DNA of 64,000 bases from Sthenelais limicola (GCA_942159475.1 OW804095.1:148108808-148172807), one strand, 5' to 3'; shown: positions 23,621 through 33,577, counted from the first letter of the stretch. Numbers and translations: made by a program. Notes: generated by a model from the sequence alone, not told the origin.

Positions 23621-23860
23621 TAAGTCAATATCCCCCAACTCACCTGTATGAGTGGGAAGCAGAAACGACAGAAAAAGAATCATTAACAAGATTTTAACAT
23701 TTTTCAGGTTTCAGGGAGACTGGGAAAACCTGTGCTTGCACAGAAAGTATCTGAAAGATTTGTCTTTCTTTAGCCTATCCCTTTTTCTTGACTATGCATT
23801 TATCGACTATGTAAATGTCAGATCAGAAATAAAGTTATTACATACATACATACATACATG

Positions 23861-23903
23861 CTCATGCCACAGGCCGACCCAGCGCTTTAGACCACTCGGC
23901 CAC
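23861..23903 (-). mobile_element. tRNA-like A-box remnant (SINE head)
   Basis: The minus strand reads GGGTGGCCGAGTGGTCTAAA, the A-box region typical of Ser/Leu-type tRNA sequences. No matching B box follows, and a CATA microsatellite replaces it, so this is a truncated SINE head and not a tRNA gene. Confidence 0.5.
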
Positions 23904-23963
23904 CCCACATCTCCTAATAATACTTTAACCATGTGTAACATTGTTGTGGTTATTATGATATAT

Positions 23964-24190
23964 GGGTCAGATTTTCAGAAAATGTACAATTCAACTTCGC
24001 CAAGCTTCTCACATAACCCAAATTTCAAACGAAAATAAAGTTCAAAATACAGTTCAACCTAGCCTAACAGATTGCTAGAATCAATGCAATGCCGAATGTA
24101 CTCGAATTTACCTAGTATTGACCGAATTGCAGCCGAATTTAGCCGAATTTACTAAATGAGTACAGCTGCCATTTTCTGAAAATCTGACAC
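23964..24190 (-). mobile_element. MITE family A with internal deletion
   Basis: Left end intact. Near the right end the AATTGTAC block is deleted, and the terminus reads CTGACAC. Confidence 0.8.
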
Positions 24191-24199
24191 CTATAATGG

Positions 24200-24390
24200 G
24201 TGAGGAATTTAGAAAAGGTACGATCAGCAGGTCTACATATTTATCAAATTTAGCTTAATTAGACAGAATTAAATTTTTGTTGTTGTGATATTGAACTTTA
24301 TTTCCAATCTTATTTCGGTTGTATTTTGAGTGTGCTATTTGAGTGCACTAACTGGGTAAGGCGAATTTTACATTTTCATGCAACTCATAT
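24200..24390 (+). mobile_element. Degenerate family A-like remnant
   Basis: Scattered matches (AGCAGGTCTACATATTTA, AAGGCGAATTTTACATTTTC) directly after the better copy. Suggests an old copy next to a newer one. Confidence 0.35.
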
Positions 24391-24399
24391 ACGGTTTGA

Positions 24400-24945
24400 A
24401 CTTCAAATGGAGTTGCAAGAGAAACATCCGTTGTGGAAAACCACCCCCTCCTCCCTTACAAACGTCACAGGAACTCATTTATAGAGATAATGTACACACA
24501 CTCGGAATAACATTGATTTTCCATCAGCCGAACCCTCTTTTGCACCTTCCGCGCTGAAGAATGGTGCCATATCACGTTCAACAGCTGGCCTCGTTTCCGA
24601 TAACATGGAATTATGGGATCTACATCCGGGTCCTAACTGGTCTCCTCTTGTGCGCATGTGCAATGGCATTGCTTATTGTTTTGTTGCATCAATATGGATA
24701 TAGTTAATGTACTGGTTACGGAAATAATGAATTTTGAAGAGAAGAGGCATAATTTTATTTCTTCTTTAACGTTTTCCACCAACTCAGATGCTGCAATGAT
24801 TAACGCTATGGAGATAGTATAGTGTTAAATATGCACAGCTTTAGTTTGTCTGCGTAATTGTTGGCTAATACTTCCTTTGTTGCATATTGAATAATCTCTG
24901 TGTGTCATGTCTGAGGCCATTTAACCCTACCATTCTAAGTTATAT
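24400..24945. other. Unassigned sequence
   Basis: A GC-richer patch at about 24480-24670 has an open minus-strand frame of 64 codons with no recognisable domain. I did not call it a gene. Confidence 0.35.
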
Positions 24946-24950
24946 TATAT

Positions 24951-25360
24951 GTGATGTGTTTCAGAAAAATGAGTCATATGTTGCAAAATTGATATTTTTC
25001 AAAGTGTTTTTTCACAAGGTCCCATCATTGGAATGTCCTGATTATTGGCGAGTTTATTACTTATAGTTATATCTATCGATGTATCAAATCTCGGGACAAT
25101 GAATGTAATAATATATCCTCTCGTTTGAAAGGTCCTCATATGGAGTAAATTTAGTTACTTTACTGTTTATTAACCCCCAGAAATATTGGAAACTTTTTTT
25201 TTCAAAAACGAAAATATCAAACTTGAAATTTAGAAATACTTATTAGATTATTAGACTGTTTACTATCATTGGAATCGGCTTGATCTCATCTTTTCAAATC
25301 AAATGGTATCTCAAAATCCATATTTTGCGACTTATGACTCATTTTCCTGAAACACATCAC
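24951..25360 (-). mobile_element. MITE family B, 410 bp, TSD ATAT
   Basis: GTGATGTG and CACATCAC ends with ATAT at 24947-24950 and 25361-25364. The interior has the same sense as the 20550 copy and is close to it in sequence. Confidence 0.9.
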
Positions 25361-25395
25361 ATATTGCAGAAGTATGCAAACAATGTGTTTATTGC

Positions 25396-25747
25396 ACACC
25401 CTTTGTTGCACCTCCTATACAGCATGGGAATATAACACAATATAGCAACCCTTTGTTGCACCTCCTATACAGCATGGGAATATAACAAAATATAGCAACC
25501 CTTTGTTGCACCTCCTATACAGCATGGGAATATAACACAATATAGCAACCCTTTGTTGCACCTCCTATACAGCATGGGAATATAACACAATATAGCAACC
25601 CTTTGTTGCACCTCCTATACAGCATGGGAATATAACAAAATATAGCAACCCTTTGTTGCACCTCCTATACAGCATGGGAATATAACACAATATAGCAACC
25701 CTTTGTTGCACCTCCTATACAGCATGGGAATATAACAACATATAGCA
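25396..25747. repeat. 50-bp minisatellite, 7 copies
   Basis: The unit begins CCCTTTGTTGCACCTCC and recurs every 50 bp (CTTTG at 25401, 25451, 25501, 25551, 25601, 25651, 25701). Copies alternate between CACAATATAG and CAAAATATAG at one position, so a two-unit pattern is partly visible. Confidence 0.95.
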
Positions 25748-25987
25748 CTATACTATAGCGCTGCTTATTCTAATGACTATAACACTACATATCTTAATGA
25801 TTAATCAGTGCAATTAATAAGCTCCTGTGCATTTCTTGTGCTCCAGCAGCATCACAAGGCAGTACGCTAGCAGAATTATTCAGTCTGCCTTACATAGCTA
25901 CTTTATATGGCTCCTCATACAATGAACCAGCACCTGGCCCTCCTGCATCTATTGGCGCCCGTTGCAGAACAAATCTTTAATCTATAT

Positions 25988-26222
25988 GGGTCATGTTTTC
26001 AGAAAATGTACAATTGGCAGCTGTACACATTTAGTAAATTCTGCTAAATTAGGCTGCAATTTGGTCAATACTAGGTAAATTCGAGTATATTCTGCATTGC
26101 ATTGATTCTAGCAATCTGTTTGGTTAGGTTAAACTGTATTTTGAACTTCATGTTTGTCTTAATTTTGGGTTATTTGAGATGATTGGTGAAGGCGAATTGT
26201 ATATTTTCTGAAAATCTGACCC
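25988..26222 (+). mobile_element. MITE family A, 235 bp
   Basis: Full length, ATAT flanks. The left end reads GGGTCATG. Confidence 0.9.
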
Positions 26223-26267
26223 ATATTCTCCCTCCTTATCAAATGTTCCTTGCTGAGCAGCTGGTAA

Positions 26268-26365
26268 GGAACTTTTAGGGAAGGAATTCCCTATACGGAC
26301 AATGCTAATTTTTATTCATGCAGCATTAATTTCCTATGGAAGGAAGCATAGATTAGCCAAGAAAA
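26268..26365. repeat. Dispersed repeat K
   Basis: GCTGGTAAGGAAC followed by GGAAGGAATTCC and a GGAAGG...TTAGCC end. Related pieces occur at about 15230-15295 and 28070-28180. All are short inverted-looking fragments around TAAGGAA/TTCCTTA. Family boundaries are unclear. Confidence 0.35.
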
Positions 26366-26626
26366 TATATATTATGCAACACTCCCCTGCTGCCTCGGCT
26401 TTACCCTCCATATAAAGGTTGAGCAACAATGTAGCCCTGATTTACAAGGGTGGGGAAGTTCATTCATTTAGTGACGGGGCGGCCATTATTGGAGAGGTTT
26501 AGGGCATGTATAAAAGTCATTTCCCTGCCTCTCTTCCTGTTGGTGTATACCTACTTATCTTGAATAGTACACTTATAAGGTGCCATTGCCTCGCTGCTAT
26601 TCTGGCTGTGTATATATTATATATAT

Positions 26627-26864
26627 GGGTCAGATTTTCATAAAATGTACAATTTGTCTTCAGCAATCCTTTCAAATAACACAAATTTAAGACAATAATG
26701 ATGTTCAAAATTCAGTTTAACACAACCAAAAAGATTGTTTGAATCAAGGCAATACCAAATATAGTCAGATATACCCAGTTTTGACTTTGATTTTTCAGTC
26801 TAATTTAGCAGAATTTACTAAATATGTAGATCTGCCAATTGTACATTTTCTGAAAATCTGACCC
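26627..26864 (-). mobile_element. MITE family A, young subfamily
   Basis: 238 bp, ATAT at 26623-26626 and 26865-26868. The inverted counterpart of the copies at 16833 and 33070, including the TTTTCATAAAATG end variant. Confidence 0.9.
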
Positions 26865-26879
26865 ATATATGGGGGAAGT

Positions 26880-27285
26880 ACATCACCTGAAAATCCTCTC
26901 CAAATCCTGAGATCCTCACAAAAATAAAAGAAATTGAGACAAAAGTCAGGCTGATAATACAGATTAATCAAACAGATCTTTTGAGTCAACTAAATACCAA
27001 ATATAGCTGTTATTTATAAATGTGTAATCAAAAGTTTTGGAATGTTTGCATGGAGACCTTGGTTGCTAGGCTAGGGCTGTCTCACACCAACTCCACTTTT
27101 TACCCTAAATACCTTTGTCATTGACGTTTCCTTTGTCATCCTTATACTGTGTTTTGTTAATTTGAATCAACGCAATACCAAATATGCTAAAAAAAACCCT
27201 AGTATTTATAGTTTTTCAGCCTAATTTATTAGAATTGACTAAATGTGTGGAGCTGCCGAATATATGGCCTACAACATGACCATAT
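26880..27285 (-). mobile_element. Old, interrupted family A-like copy
   Basis: Pieces such as TCACAAAAATAAAAG, AATACAGATTAATC, ACCAAATATAGCTG and later TTTTTCAGCCTAATTTATTAG and GTGTGGAGCTGCC are in family A order, but unrelated sequence separates them (about 27010-27165). Confidence 0.4.
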
Positions 27286-27351
27286 ATAATTTCTAGAAGT
27301 ACTGCTGTCCTTCCACTTTCACCTCTTCTCTCAGATGAAACTTACAGCAAC

Positions 27352-27407
27352 GCTAGGGTTCAAACAAAAAAATATACTCAACCCAATGCCTTTGATCGCT
27401 TGGCCAC
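27352..27407 (-). mobile_element. tRNA-derived SINE head
   Basis: The minus strand has GTGGCCAAGCGATCAAAGGC (A box, Ser/Leu-like) and about 30 nt later GTTTGAACCCTAGC (B box). A run of T lies between. Too decayed for a functional tRNA; a SINE head is the best reading. Confidence 0.55.
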
Positions 27408-27419
27408 TCTACACACCAT

Positions 27420-28375
27420 TATGCTGTGATTTTTTTACACATTCAGACAGATCCATCATATCAAACTCATAACTTTATATCGCTTGAGAAATTAATGCCG
27501 GCAGCAGGACGACCGTCATTGAGACGATGCTGTGATATCTGTATCTGCATAATAAAAAGTCATTTAATGAAGTGATCTACTGCAGTGAGATAGAAAGGAA
27601 ACTTAATGTTTGTGTCTTGTGCAATATCATTACCTCACATGAATGCCGGAAGCGTCTTCCCCGCATGTAGTGGGCGATAATGGATGAAATGAAGTAACTG
27701 GCTTTCTATGAAAGCTATCCCAATTATCGCTCACTGACATTTCACTTCCGGCTTCAGTTGTCTCAACTTCCGGGATAAAGGCATGATAATTTACCTCCAT
27801 TGATGAAGAGGGTAATTTCGCTTGTTTGGTTACAACAGGGCAATTGTAAATAATAGGTGACATGCAATAAGTTTATTTTAACGCTTTTATTGTTCAGCAA
27901 GGTACATTTTGAATAGATAAAGTCAGTTGAGGCTGATGAATACAGATTAAATTAGATTTACACCATAAAAACAGCATTGCGCTCTGTTATTTTACAAATA
28001 AACATACAAATTAGGAACCGTCGAAATGTACCATTAGCAATAAAATAAGGTAAACCCCTTGGATATCTTTCCTTGCTAAGTATGTGGTAAGGAAATTTCC
28101 TCTACAGATAATGCAAACTTATATTTCTACCGTAGGAATTACCTACCTAAGCAAGGAAAATAACTTGGAAAGGAACATTTTACGTAGGGATTTCTTATAA
28201 ATTTGGACAGACCAGTACTTCATCGAGTAAAAACACCTTGCATGTCCTTGAATTGTAATTATTATTTCATAAGCCAGAAGTTAATATATCTGAGACTTAA
28301 CTGCTTAATAAGCCTAGTGCGCTAGTCAGTCAAACTATAAATAGTAATAATACAACCTAATGTACAGTGTACTAC
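27420..28375. other. Unassigned sequence
   Basis: A minus-strand 77-codon frame at 27630-27863 looks compositionally plausible but has no domain and overlaps a TTATCGCTCACTGAC repeat G remnant. It was not called. Confidence 0.35.
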
Positions 28376-28379
28376 TTTC

Positions 28380-28525
28380 GTCCATGACGACTGTAGACTT
28401 GTTCACTGTTAAACCATGAATGTAATGACAGTAAACTTGAAAACCTCCCTTAGCTGGAGTCATGCTCTCTGAAAGCGAAAATATTTCGAAAATAAAAGTA
28501 TCTTAATCTTAATAACTGCAGCACG
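28380..28525 (+). mobile_element. LINE 3' end, (ATCTTA)n tail
   Basis: CCTCCCTTAGCTGGAG, then AATAAAAGTATCTTAATC. A related end is at 37230-37325 (CCTCCCGCTAGCTGGAG, AATAAAGTTTTCTTAAATC). The shared stem-like CTCC...GGAG and the short tail suggest a CR1/L2-type 3' end. Confidence 0.55.
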
Positions 28526-28635
28526 CCGTAAAGCATTCACGATATTAATGCATGTGACAATAGGTACAATCCTAATGATGGGTATGTGAAATATGCAATT
28601 AGGTTCTTAATGATCGTTTTTATAATGTCTTACAA

Positions 28636-28715
28636 AACTAATGTTGTGCCATCTTTTTCCATTTCAGGTGAGTTGACGATTTACAAATTATATCCAGTAC
28701 ATATTATAGGTAAGC
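28636..28715 (+). promoter_or_regulatory. Candidate recursive splice site 2
   Basis: An ACTAAT branch-point-like motif (about 28638) is followed by CATCTTTTTCCATTTCAG ending at 28667 and immediately GTGAGT (28668-28673). A second 5' splice-like ATAG|GTAAGC begins at 28710, making a possible 42-nt RS-exon (28668-28709), the same length as at site 1. The motif is the fused acceptor/donor consensus of recursive splicing. Function is inferred. Confidence 0.55.
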
Positions 28716-28835
28716 GTGGATTGAAGTTTGCTCCTTATTCAAACACAAAATAGCAGCTGTACAACGTACAATACTGACATAATGATCTAGCACATTGTTG
28801 AAATTTAAATAAACTTTCCCCAAACCAGGAATTTA

Positions 28836-28998
28836 GAAGCTGCAATCTCAGCTATCACAACAAACATAATCTTACGAAATTTACTGTATGACAAACATAG
28901 CCGAAGCTCTCAATATTCTGCTGCTGCTATATGGGTATATATACTGGAATTTGAAGTTTAATCAGCCGAGAAGAAACGGTCCCCGGTGAGTGATAACA
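28836..28998 (-). repeat. Dispersed repeat G, inverted fragment
   Basis: AGCTGCAATCTCAGCTAT on the left and CAATATTCTGCTGCTGC, then CCGGTGAGTGATAA on the right, the complement of the right half of repeat G. Confidence 0.5.
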
Positions 28999-29141
28999 AG
29001 TTAGGCATTATAAATATAAGTATTTTTATTTCCAACTTATGATAACAGTTACATAGGAAAAAGGTCATGTCAATTTCTGCGCGAACATAGATCTTCCAAA
29101 AGCGCCTTGTTTTGGTGTATTAATTTTCATTTTTAAGACAT

Positions 29142-29348
29142 CTAATATATGATGCTTCTTTTTGGTCTTGTCACATCTAGATCGATCTTTTTATAAATTG
29201 CTGGCACAATTGGTAGAGATTGCAGTCCTCGATCAGCACAAAACTGATAATACTTTGACAATTGGGCGGACCTCGTCTTCCTTGTGCTGGCAGCCAAAGC
29301 TTCCAGCTTCAGGTTTTCAACCCTTCTTGAGAGGTTTTCTGTAATCAA
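29142..29348 (-). pseudogene. Tyrosine recombinase, N-terminal fragment
   Basis: A 68-codon frame begins 12 nt after the RT/RNase H stop. The segment LALAASTRKTRSAQLSKYYQ-like region (seen as ALAASTRKTRSAQ, then YYQFCADRGL) fits the N-terminal SAM-like DNA-binding domain of DIRS-type tyrosine recombinases. After GLQSLP the frame loses any resemblance and stops at 29142. The catalytic R-H-R-Y residues lie in the missing C-terminal domain, so no activity is expected. Another frame continues a further 30 codons but shows no recombinase motif. Deletion or truncation on insertion is the likely cause. Confidence 0.7.
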
Positions 29349-29360
29349 ACATGAAGAAAA

Positions 29361-30947
29361 TTAAAACACCAAGTCATATCTCCACTTCCAGAAGAACAAA
29401 TCTCTCAAAATATCTGCACTGTGCCTGCAAGTGGGCTGCCTTTTTTGCAGTAAAAAATATGCCTGTCTACTATCACATCTCACGTCGATCCTCCTCATTT
29501 TGGCCTCAGGTGCATGAAGTTCTAAAGCCAGGCTTATAATGGCTAGGTCTCTGACATGTTTCACAGCAAAACAGCAACCTGGAATGTTCAAAGTATAACA
29601 GTCACCATCTTTACACCAAGAAATCACCTCCTGATCGATTTTCTTGAAAGACCCTGAACCCTGGGATCCCATGAATTGATAAGAGAATATATCTCTAGCA
29701 CGATTGCAGACAAGGCTCGTCATAGGTACATCCTGAGCCCCAAAAAATCGCACGCCATTAAATCCTTCCATATTATCTCTCCACCAGATAATATCTGAGA
29801 GAAAATCATGATTAACAGGGACTTTTCTTTTGTTTCCAATCGATCGAAGTAATTTGTAAAAACTGAAGCTGTGTTCCCTTCCTCCAGATATTACCTTAGA
29901 GCAATGACAAACAATGCCAGTTAAACGTTGGACCTGTTTTCTGGTGACAAATTTCCTACCCCAGAAAAAATCGACAGTCTTTCTCAGTTTGTGAATTTTT
30001 GAAATTGGAATACTCAAAGACATCTTGCAAGAGTCAATGGAAAAGCCTATGTATGGACATATAGTACTGGGACTGGTCAATTTAGACCACTCTATGTAAA
30101 AACCAAGTTCACGTAAGCATTTGATCAGAAAAAGGAGGGCTTCATTGCATTGCTGGTATGTATCTGCTATTAAACAGAAATCATCAATATAAGAAAAACA
30201 GGTATATCCTCGTGAACGTAGCATTCTGCACACGCCATTGGTTACTCTTGTAAACACGAATGGAGCAGCCCTAGCCCCGAAGCACACGCAGTTGTCCACC
30301 AGAAAGACCTCCTTGTCATCGATGATCCACTTCAAACCAAAAAACTTACGATTTCCTGGGGTAATACACAAAGACCTATATGCACTCTTGATGTCTAAAG
30401 TTGCTAGGTAGTTTCCAGGTTTGACACAGGCGACCACATCATCTATACTAATGTAAGAAAAAGACGAAAACACAACATCAGTAAAGTTATTGACAGAGCG
30501 ATACAAAGGTCTACGACAGTCGGTTATTGGGCGGATTTTTCCATTTTTTTTCTTAACCGCACCTAGGGCATGGACACAAGTAGGCTGAGCATGAGTGATT
30601 GAAATTTTCTGTTGAAGCAACTCATCGTTAAATATAGCAGTGATTTTATTCTCGGCGCCATCGATGAAACATGAACGATAGTTGTGGCAGGCGTAGGGTT
30701 CAATATCTGGGCTGGGGTCGACCAGCATGAATCCGTTCGTGACTCCATCCAATAAATAATGCGAGTCGAAATCCCACGAATTGTCATGAAAAAGCCACTT
30801 AACCCAGTTAGATGGGCGCATTTGACGTCGAACCCCCTCCAACAAGTCATTGTCTCCAATATTATGAGCTTTATTAACCAAGTCATCGAAATTTCCATCT
30901 GTAAGGACGCAAAAATCAAAATCATCTACCTCTTTTTGCTCACTCAA
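29361..30947 (-). CDS. Reverse transcriptase/RNase H, DIRS-like
   Basis: An uninterrupted 528-residue frame. The reverse transcriptase core is clear. KKKNGKIRPITDCRRP (132-147) fits the fingers motif. LDIKSAYRSL (184-193) gives the first catalytic Asp, D185. YIDDF (253-257) is the active-site box with D255 and D256. LGFYIEWSKL (281-290) and PYIGFSID (298-305) follow in the normal order. An RNase H-like region comes after, with LALELHAPE (E476) and VRCDS (D492). The first expected RNase H Asp falls in SLVCNRARDIF, where N415 stands where DIRS relatives have Asp, so RNase H may be impaired or my alignment off by a few residues. The product copies element RNA into DNA. It starts 24 nt after the gag-like stop, suggesting reinitiation or a spliced message. 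The intact frame implies a fairly recent insertion. Confidence 0.88.
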   Translation of the reverse strand: MSEQKEVDDFDFCVLTDGNFDDLVNKAHNIGDNDLLEGVRRQMRPSNWVKWLFHDNSWDFDSHYLLDGVTNGFMLVDPSPDIEPYACHNYRSCFIDGAENKITAIFNDELLQQKISITHAQPTCVHALGAVKKKNGKIRPITDCRRPLYRSVNNFTDVVFSSFSYISIDDVVACVKPGNYLATLDIKSAYRSLCITPGNRKFFGLKWIIDDKEVFLVDNCVCFGARAAPFVFTRVTNGVCRMLRSRGYTCFSYIDDFCLIADTYQQCNEALLFLIKCLRELGFYIEWSKLTSPSTICPYIGFSIDSCKMSLSIPISKIHKLRKTVDFFWGRKFVTRKQVQRLTGIVCHCSKVISGGREHSFSFYKLLRSIGNKRKVPVNHDFLSDIIWWRDNMEGFNGVRFFGAQDVPMTSLVCNRARDIFSYQFMGSQGSGSFKKIDQEVISWCKDGDCYTLNIPGCCFAVKHVRDLAIISLALELHAPEAKMRRIDVRCDSRQAYFLLQKRQPTCRHSADILRDLFFWKWRYDLVF

Positions 30948-30971
30948 CCTACCAAGTCCGCCATCTTGGCC

Positions 30972-32024
30972 CTATGCCGACTTCGCTTCCGGTTCCTTTG
31001 TATTTGAGGCCTCGCCATTGTGTTTTGGTCCGTGGAAGTCTTCAGCCCGGTGGTTCTTGGCACAAATTCCAAAAATGTGTCGCCTCCAGCATGGATACCT
31101 GCAACGATTATATCTGGATGGCATATTCCACTGCCAGCAGACGTCATAAGGCCATTTACCAAAATCAAAAAGTTCATTGTAAGGGTATTGCTTAGCGCCA
31201 CCTGATTCCAAAATGGCCGCCTCCAAGTGACGAGGCGTAATTCGTGTCGAAGCATTGGAAAAAGATTGAGATCTACTTTCATAGCGTGGTCTAGGGGCGG
31301 AATTAACTACTTCAAATTCAATGCCAAGATAGAGAGAATTGGCTTCCAAATCCAAAGACGTCCAGTCGAACCTGTCGTTCTCGATAACCTTAGTAGTGAC
31401 CGTACGCTCGTACATAATCACTCCCATGTTGACAAAATGGTTAGTCGAGGACTTATAGCTGACATAGGCGAGATGATCAATATAGCCATTCACATCAATT
31501 CCTCTACGAAGCAAATGTTGGGCCACCTTACTACAACCGAAAAGCAATTCGGTAATAGACAATTGTTCATGGGATTTAGCAGCCAAGCAGTAAAATTCTG
31601 GACGTAACTTACTAATCTCATCGTCGTAGTCGGCCAACACATTGACACCCGAAGTGATATATCTCAACGAAGACGAAGGTCCACCACCAGTTGCACCGGC
31701 GGGGGTTGGATCCACACGTACGACAGACAATTTCTTCGATAATGCCAGAACCTCGTCCTCCAGTTTTACAGTATTCGCTACTGTAGCCTCATCTTTCTTT
31801 TGCCTAACCACCATTGCAGTCAGCAAATCATCGTACTCTTTCGTTCCCCTGCGAGGAATGTCGGCTTCATTCGTAATGTCCGACCACTTGAAGATCATTT
31901 CCTTCGACACGGACATTTCGGCAGGTAGGCTAGCTTTTACGAACCCTTTCTTCCGAAGACAACTTGGTTCGAGATGACTTTTGCCACAACCCTTACAAGA
32001 TATGAGCCTAGGCATATGTTGCAA
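30972..32024 (-). CDS. Gag-like protein of the DIRS-like element
   Basis: A 350-residue intact frame upstream of the RT frame. Near the N-terminus CKGCGKSHLEPSC (10-22) has the form C-x2-C-x3-H-x4-C, close to a retroviral zinc knuckle. Near the C-terminus, C296, C308, C312, H316, C321 and H325 form a C-x11-C-x3-C-x3-H-x4-C-x3-H cluster of the kind found in DIRS/Ngaro gag-like proteins. Between them are a charged helical stretch (75-100), a Gly/Pro/Ser linker (107-120) and a mostly helical middle. Likely role: binding and packaging element RNA. The start at 32024 is the first Met of the frame and directly precedes the first Cys knuckle. A Ser/Arg-rich segment (246-262) precedes the second cluster. 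Called from position, length and Cys/His clusters, not from overall sequence recognition. Confidence 0.72.
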   Translation of the reverse strand: MQHMPRLISCKGCGKSHLEPSCLRKKGFVKASLPAEMSVSKEMIFKWSDITNEADIPRRGTKEYDDLLTAMVVRQKKDEATVANTVKLEDEVLALSKKLSVVRVDPTPAGATGGGPSSSLRYITSGVNVLADYDDEISKLRPEFYCLAAKSHEQLSITELLFGCSKVAQHLLRRGIDVNGYIDHLAYVSYKSSTNHFVNMGVIMYERTVTTKVIENDRFDWTSLDLEANSLYLGIEFEVVNSAPRPRYESRSQSFSNASTRITPRHLEAAILESGGAKQYPYNELFDFGKWPYDVCWQWNMPSRYNRCRYPCWRRHIFGICAKNHRAEDFHGPKHNGEASNTKEPEAKSA

Positions 32025-32039
32025 TTTTTTTGTTCAGTA

Positions 32040-32505
32040 AAGAAAAAAATGTCCAAACTGAGAATGTCTTTTCTCTGCTCGATCTTATGCTTTCGAGCTA
32101 CAGGCCTAGACTGACCAGTGACTCTCTGTCCTTCTTTAAATATGTCCAAACTTCGGCCAATAGCCATCAAGCATCCTGGTGACGTACAGCAAGGGGTCAA
32201 GCCAGTGATTTCCTAGTCAGGTCCTTTTCTCGCAATTTATAATTATATTCAAATTAATATTTACCATTAGAAAAATTGGACTTATTTTACTACCAACTAC
32301 TATACTTACTCATGGTGTACTCCATGATATACAATATATTAATAACTATTTGCACTGTTCTCAACCATCGTTGAATCTCTACCTCTTTCTTATTTGTCAA
32401 TTTGTTTTTAGCAACTAAAGAGTTCCATTCATATAACAATATTGACTTTTCGTATTTATATGTATGAAAGGATTTAGGCGGGTCTGCAAAATGTAAATAT
32501 GGACA
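32040..32505. other. Possible 5' leader of the DIRS-like element and flank
   Basis: Sequence upstream of the gag-like start (minus strand). It may include the element's leader, but no repeat shared with 29000-29140 was found, so the boundary is unknown. Confidence 0.3.
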
Positions 32506-32509
32506 TTTA

Positions 32510-32650
32510 TGAAGCCCTGTAGCAAAAGCAACCGCAGAAAATCCTCCAACATTTTGGTCAAATGTCCTTTAGATGTGTTGGTAAAGAATGAAACAAAAGC
32601 AGGAAATCTTAATTTTGTATCAAAGGTAGCGAGGTTTAGCAAGTCACACC
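32510..32650 (-). repeat. Dispersed repeat G, inverted fragment
   Basis: TGAAGCCCTGTAGCAAAAGC, ATCCTCCAACATTTTGG and GATGTGTTGGTAAAG match the complement of the left half of repeat G. Confidence 0.45.
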
Positions 32651-33069
32651 TATATGTAAACGTTAACGTATCCGTATCTCTGATATACTAACATACATTA
32701 AAAAAGAGGTTCAGCAAAACATGGCAGGAAAAACGTAACATAACATATCAAGTAAAATCTTTCATCTCACAATATATTTCTTATACACAAAAATATGACG
32801 TAATTCACAAAAAAATTACGGAAACGGTTACGTAATTGAGATATGTTTGCTTGCGCAACCTCCCTGTTAACTGGGAGTGCAGCTTTAAGAGCCTTGGTAT
32901 CATACAATGCGCTATTAGCACCAGCCACCCACCCACCCTCAATACATCATGCTGTTATTGGGATGACAGTTAGCCTCTCCTCCTGGGCGATCTGTGATAG
33001 ATTAGGTTTGTACGTGTTCAATATTTACCTGTTTAACCTGCTGCCTCAGGGCTGAGTGACCATCCATGG

Positions 33070-33304
33070 GGGTCAGATTTTCAGAAAATGTACATTGGCA
33101 GATCTACATATTTAGTAAATTCTGCTAAATTAGACTGAAAAATGGTCAAAACTGGGTATATCTGACTATATTTTGGTATTGCCTTGATTCAAACAATCTT
33201 TTTGGTTGTGTTAAACTGAATTCTGAACATCATTATTGTCTTAAATTTGTGTTCTTTGAAAGGATTGCTGAAGACAAATTGTACATTTTATGAAAATCTG
33301 TCCC
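33070..33304 (+). mobile_element. MITE family A, young subfamily, TSD ATGG
   Basis: 235 bp. ATGG at 33066-33069 and 33305-33308 is a perfect duplication and the only one not ending in T or A. About 97% like the copy at 16833 by eye. Confidence 0.92.
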
Positions 33305-33577
33305 ATGGGTTGATGTAAGTGAGGTATGGGGTTGTTCCAACAATAGGCCATACCCTTACATCTTGATCGTTTTTTCACATTTGGAAAAACAAACTTATGG
33401 GAAATGAGAAAATATATCAGGCAGATGGATGCTGTGAACTGTGCCTTCTGTCTCAATTGTCCAATATTTATCCCCCACTTTTATTTCTCGAAATATCAAA
33501 AATCGATTAAAGTTTACAATAAAATAACTCCTGTCAATGGGACAGGGCTGTAGCTGAGGCAGTAACACTATATATAT

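Larger units (their letters stand above)
29142..32024 (-). mobile_element. DIRS-like retrotransposon, 3'-truncated
   Basis: Three minus-strand frames in order: gag-like (32024-30972), RT/RNase H (30947-29361) and the start of a tyrosine recombinase (29348-29142). This order without an integrase or protease is that of the DIRS order (DIRS, Ngaro, PAT groups), and the lack of a methyltransferase region after RNase H argues for Ngaro/PAT-like over DIRS1-like. I found no terminal or split direct repeats at either side. The catalytic part of the recombinase is missing, so this copy is not autonomous. It is antisense to the candidate splice sites and starts about 470 bp after site 2. Confidence 0.85.

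Noticed and set aside
23638..23645. Minus-strand AG|GTGAGT with a moderate pyrimidine tract
   Set aside because: Possible recursive site on the other strand, but single, without spacing partners, and with a weak branch point. Kept as a reminder that the motif can occur by chance.
24475..24669. 64-codon minus frame in a GC-richer patch
   Set aside because: No domain, splice site or start context better than chance.
27352..27407. tRNA gene on the minus strand
   Set aside because: A and B boxes are present, but the acceptor stem, anticodon arm and T-arm do not close; a SINE head fits better.
27630..27863. 77-codon minus frame with varied composition
   Set aside because: No domain, and overlaps a repeat G remnant containing TTATCGCTCACTGAC.
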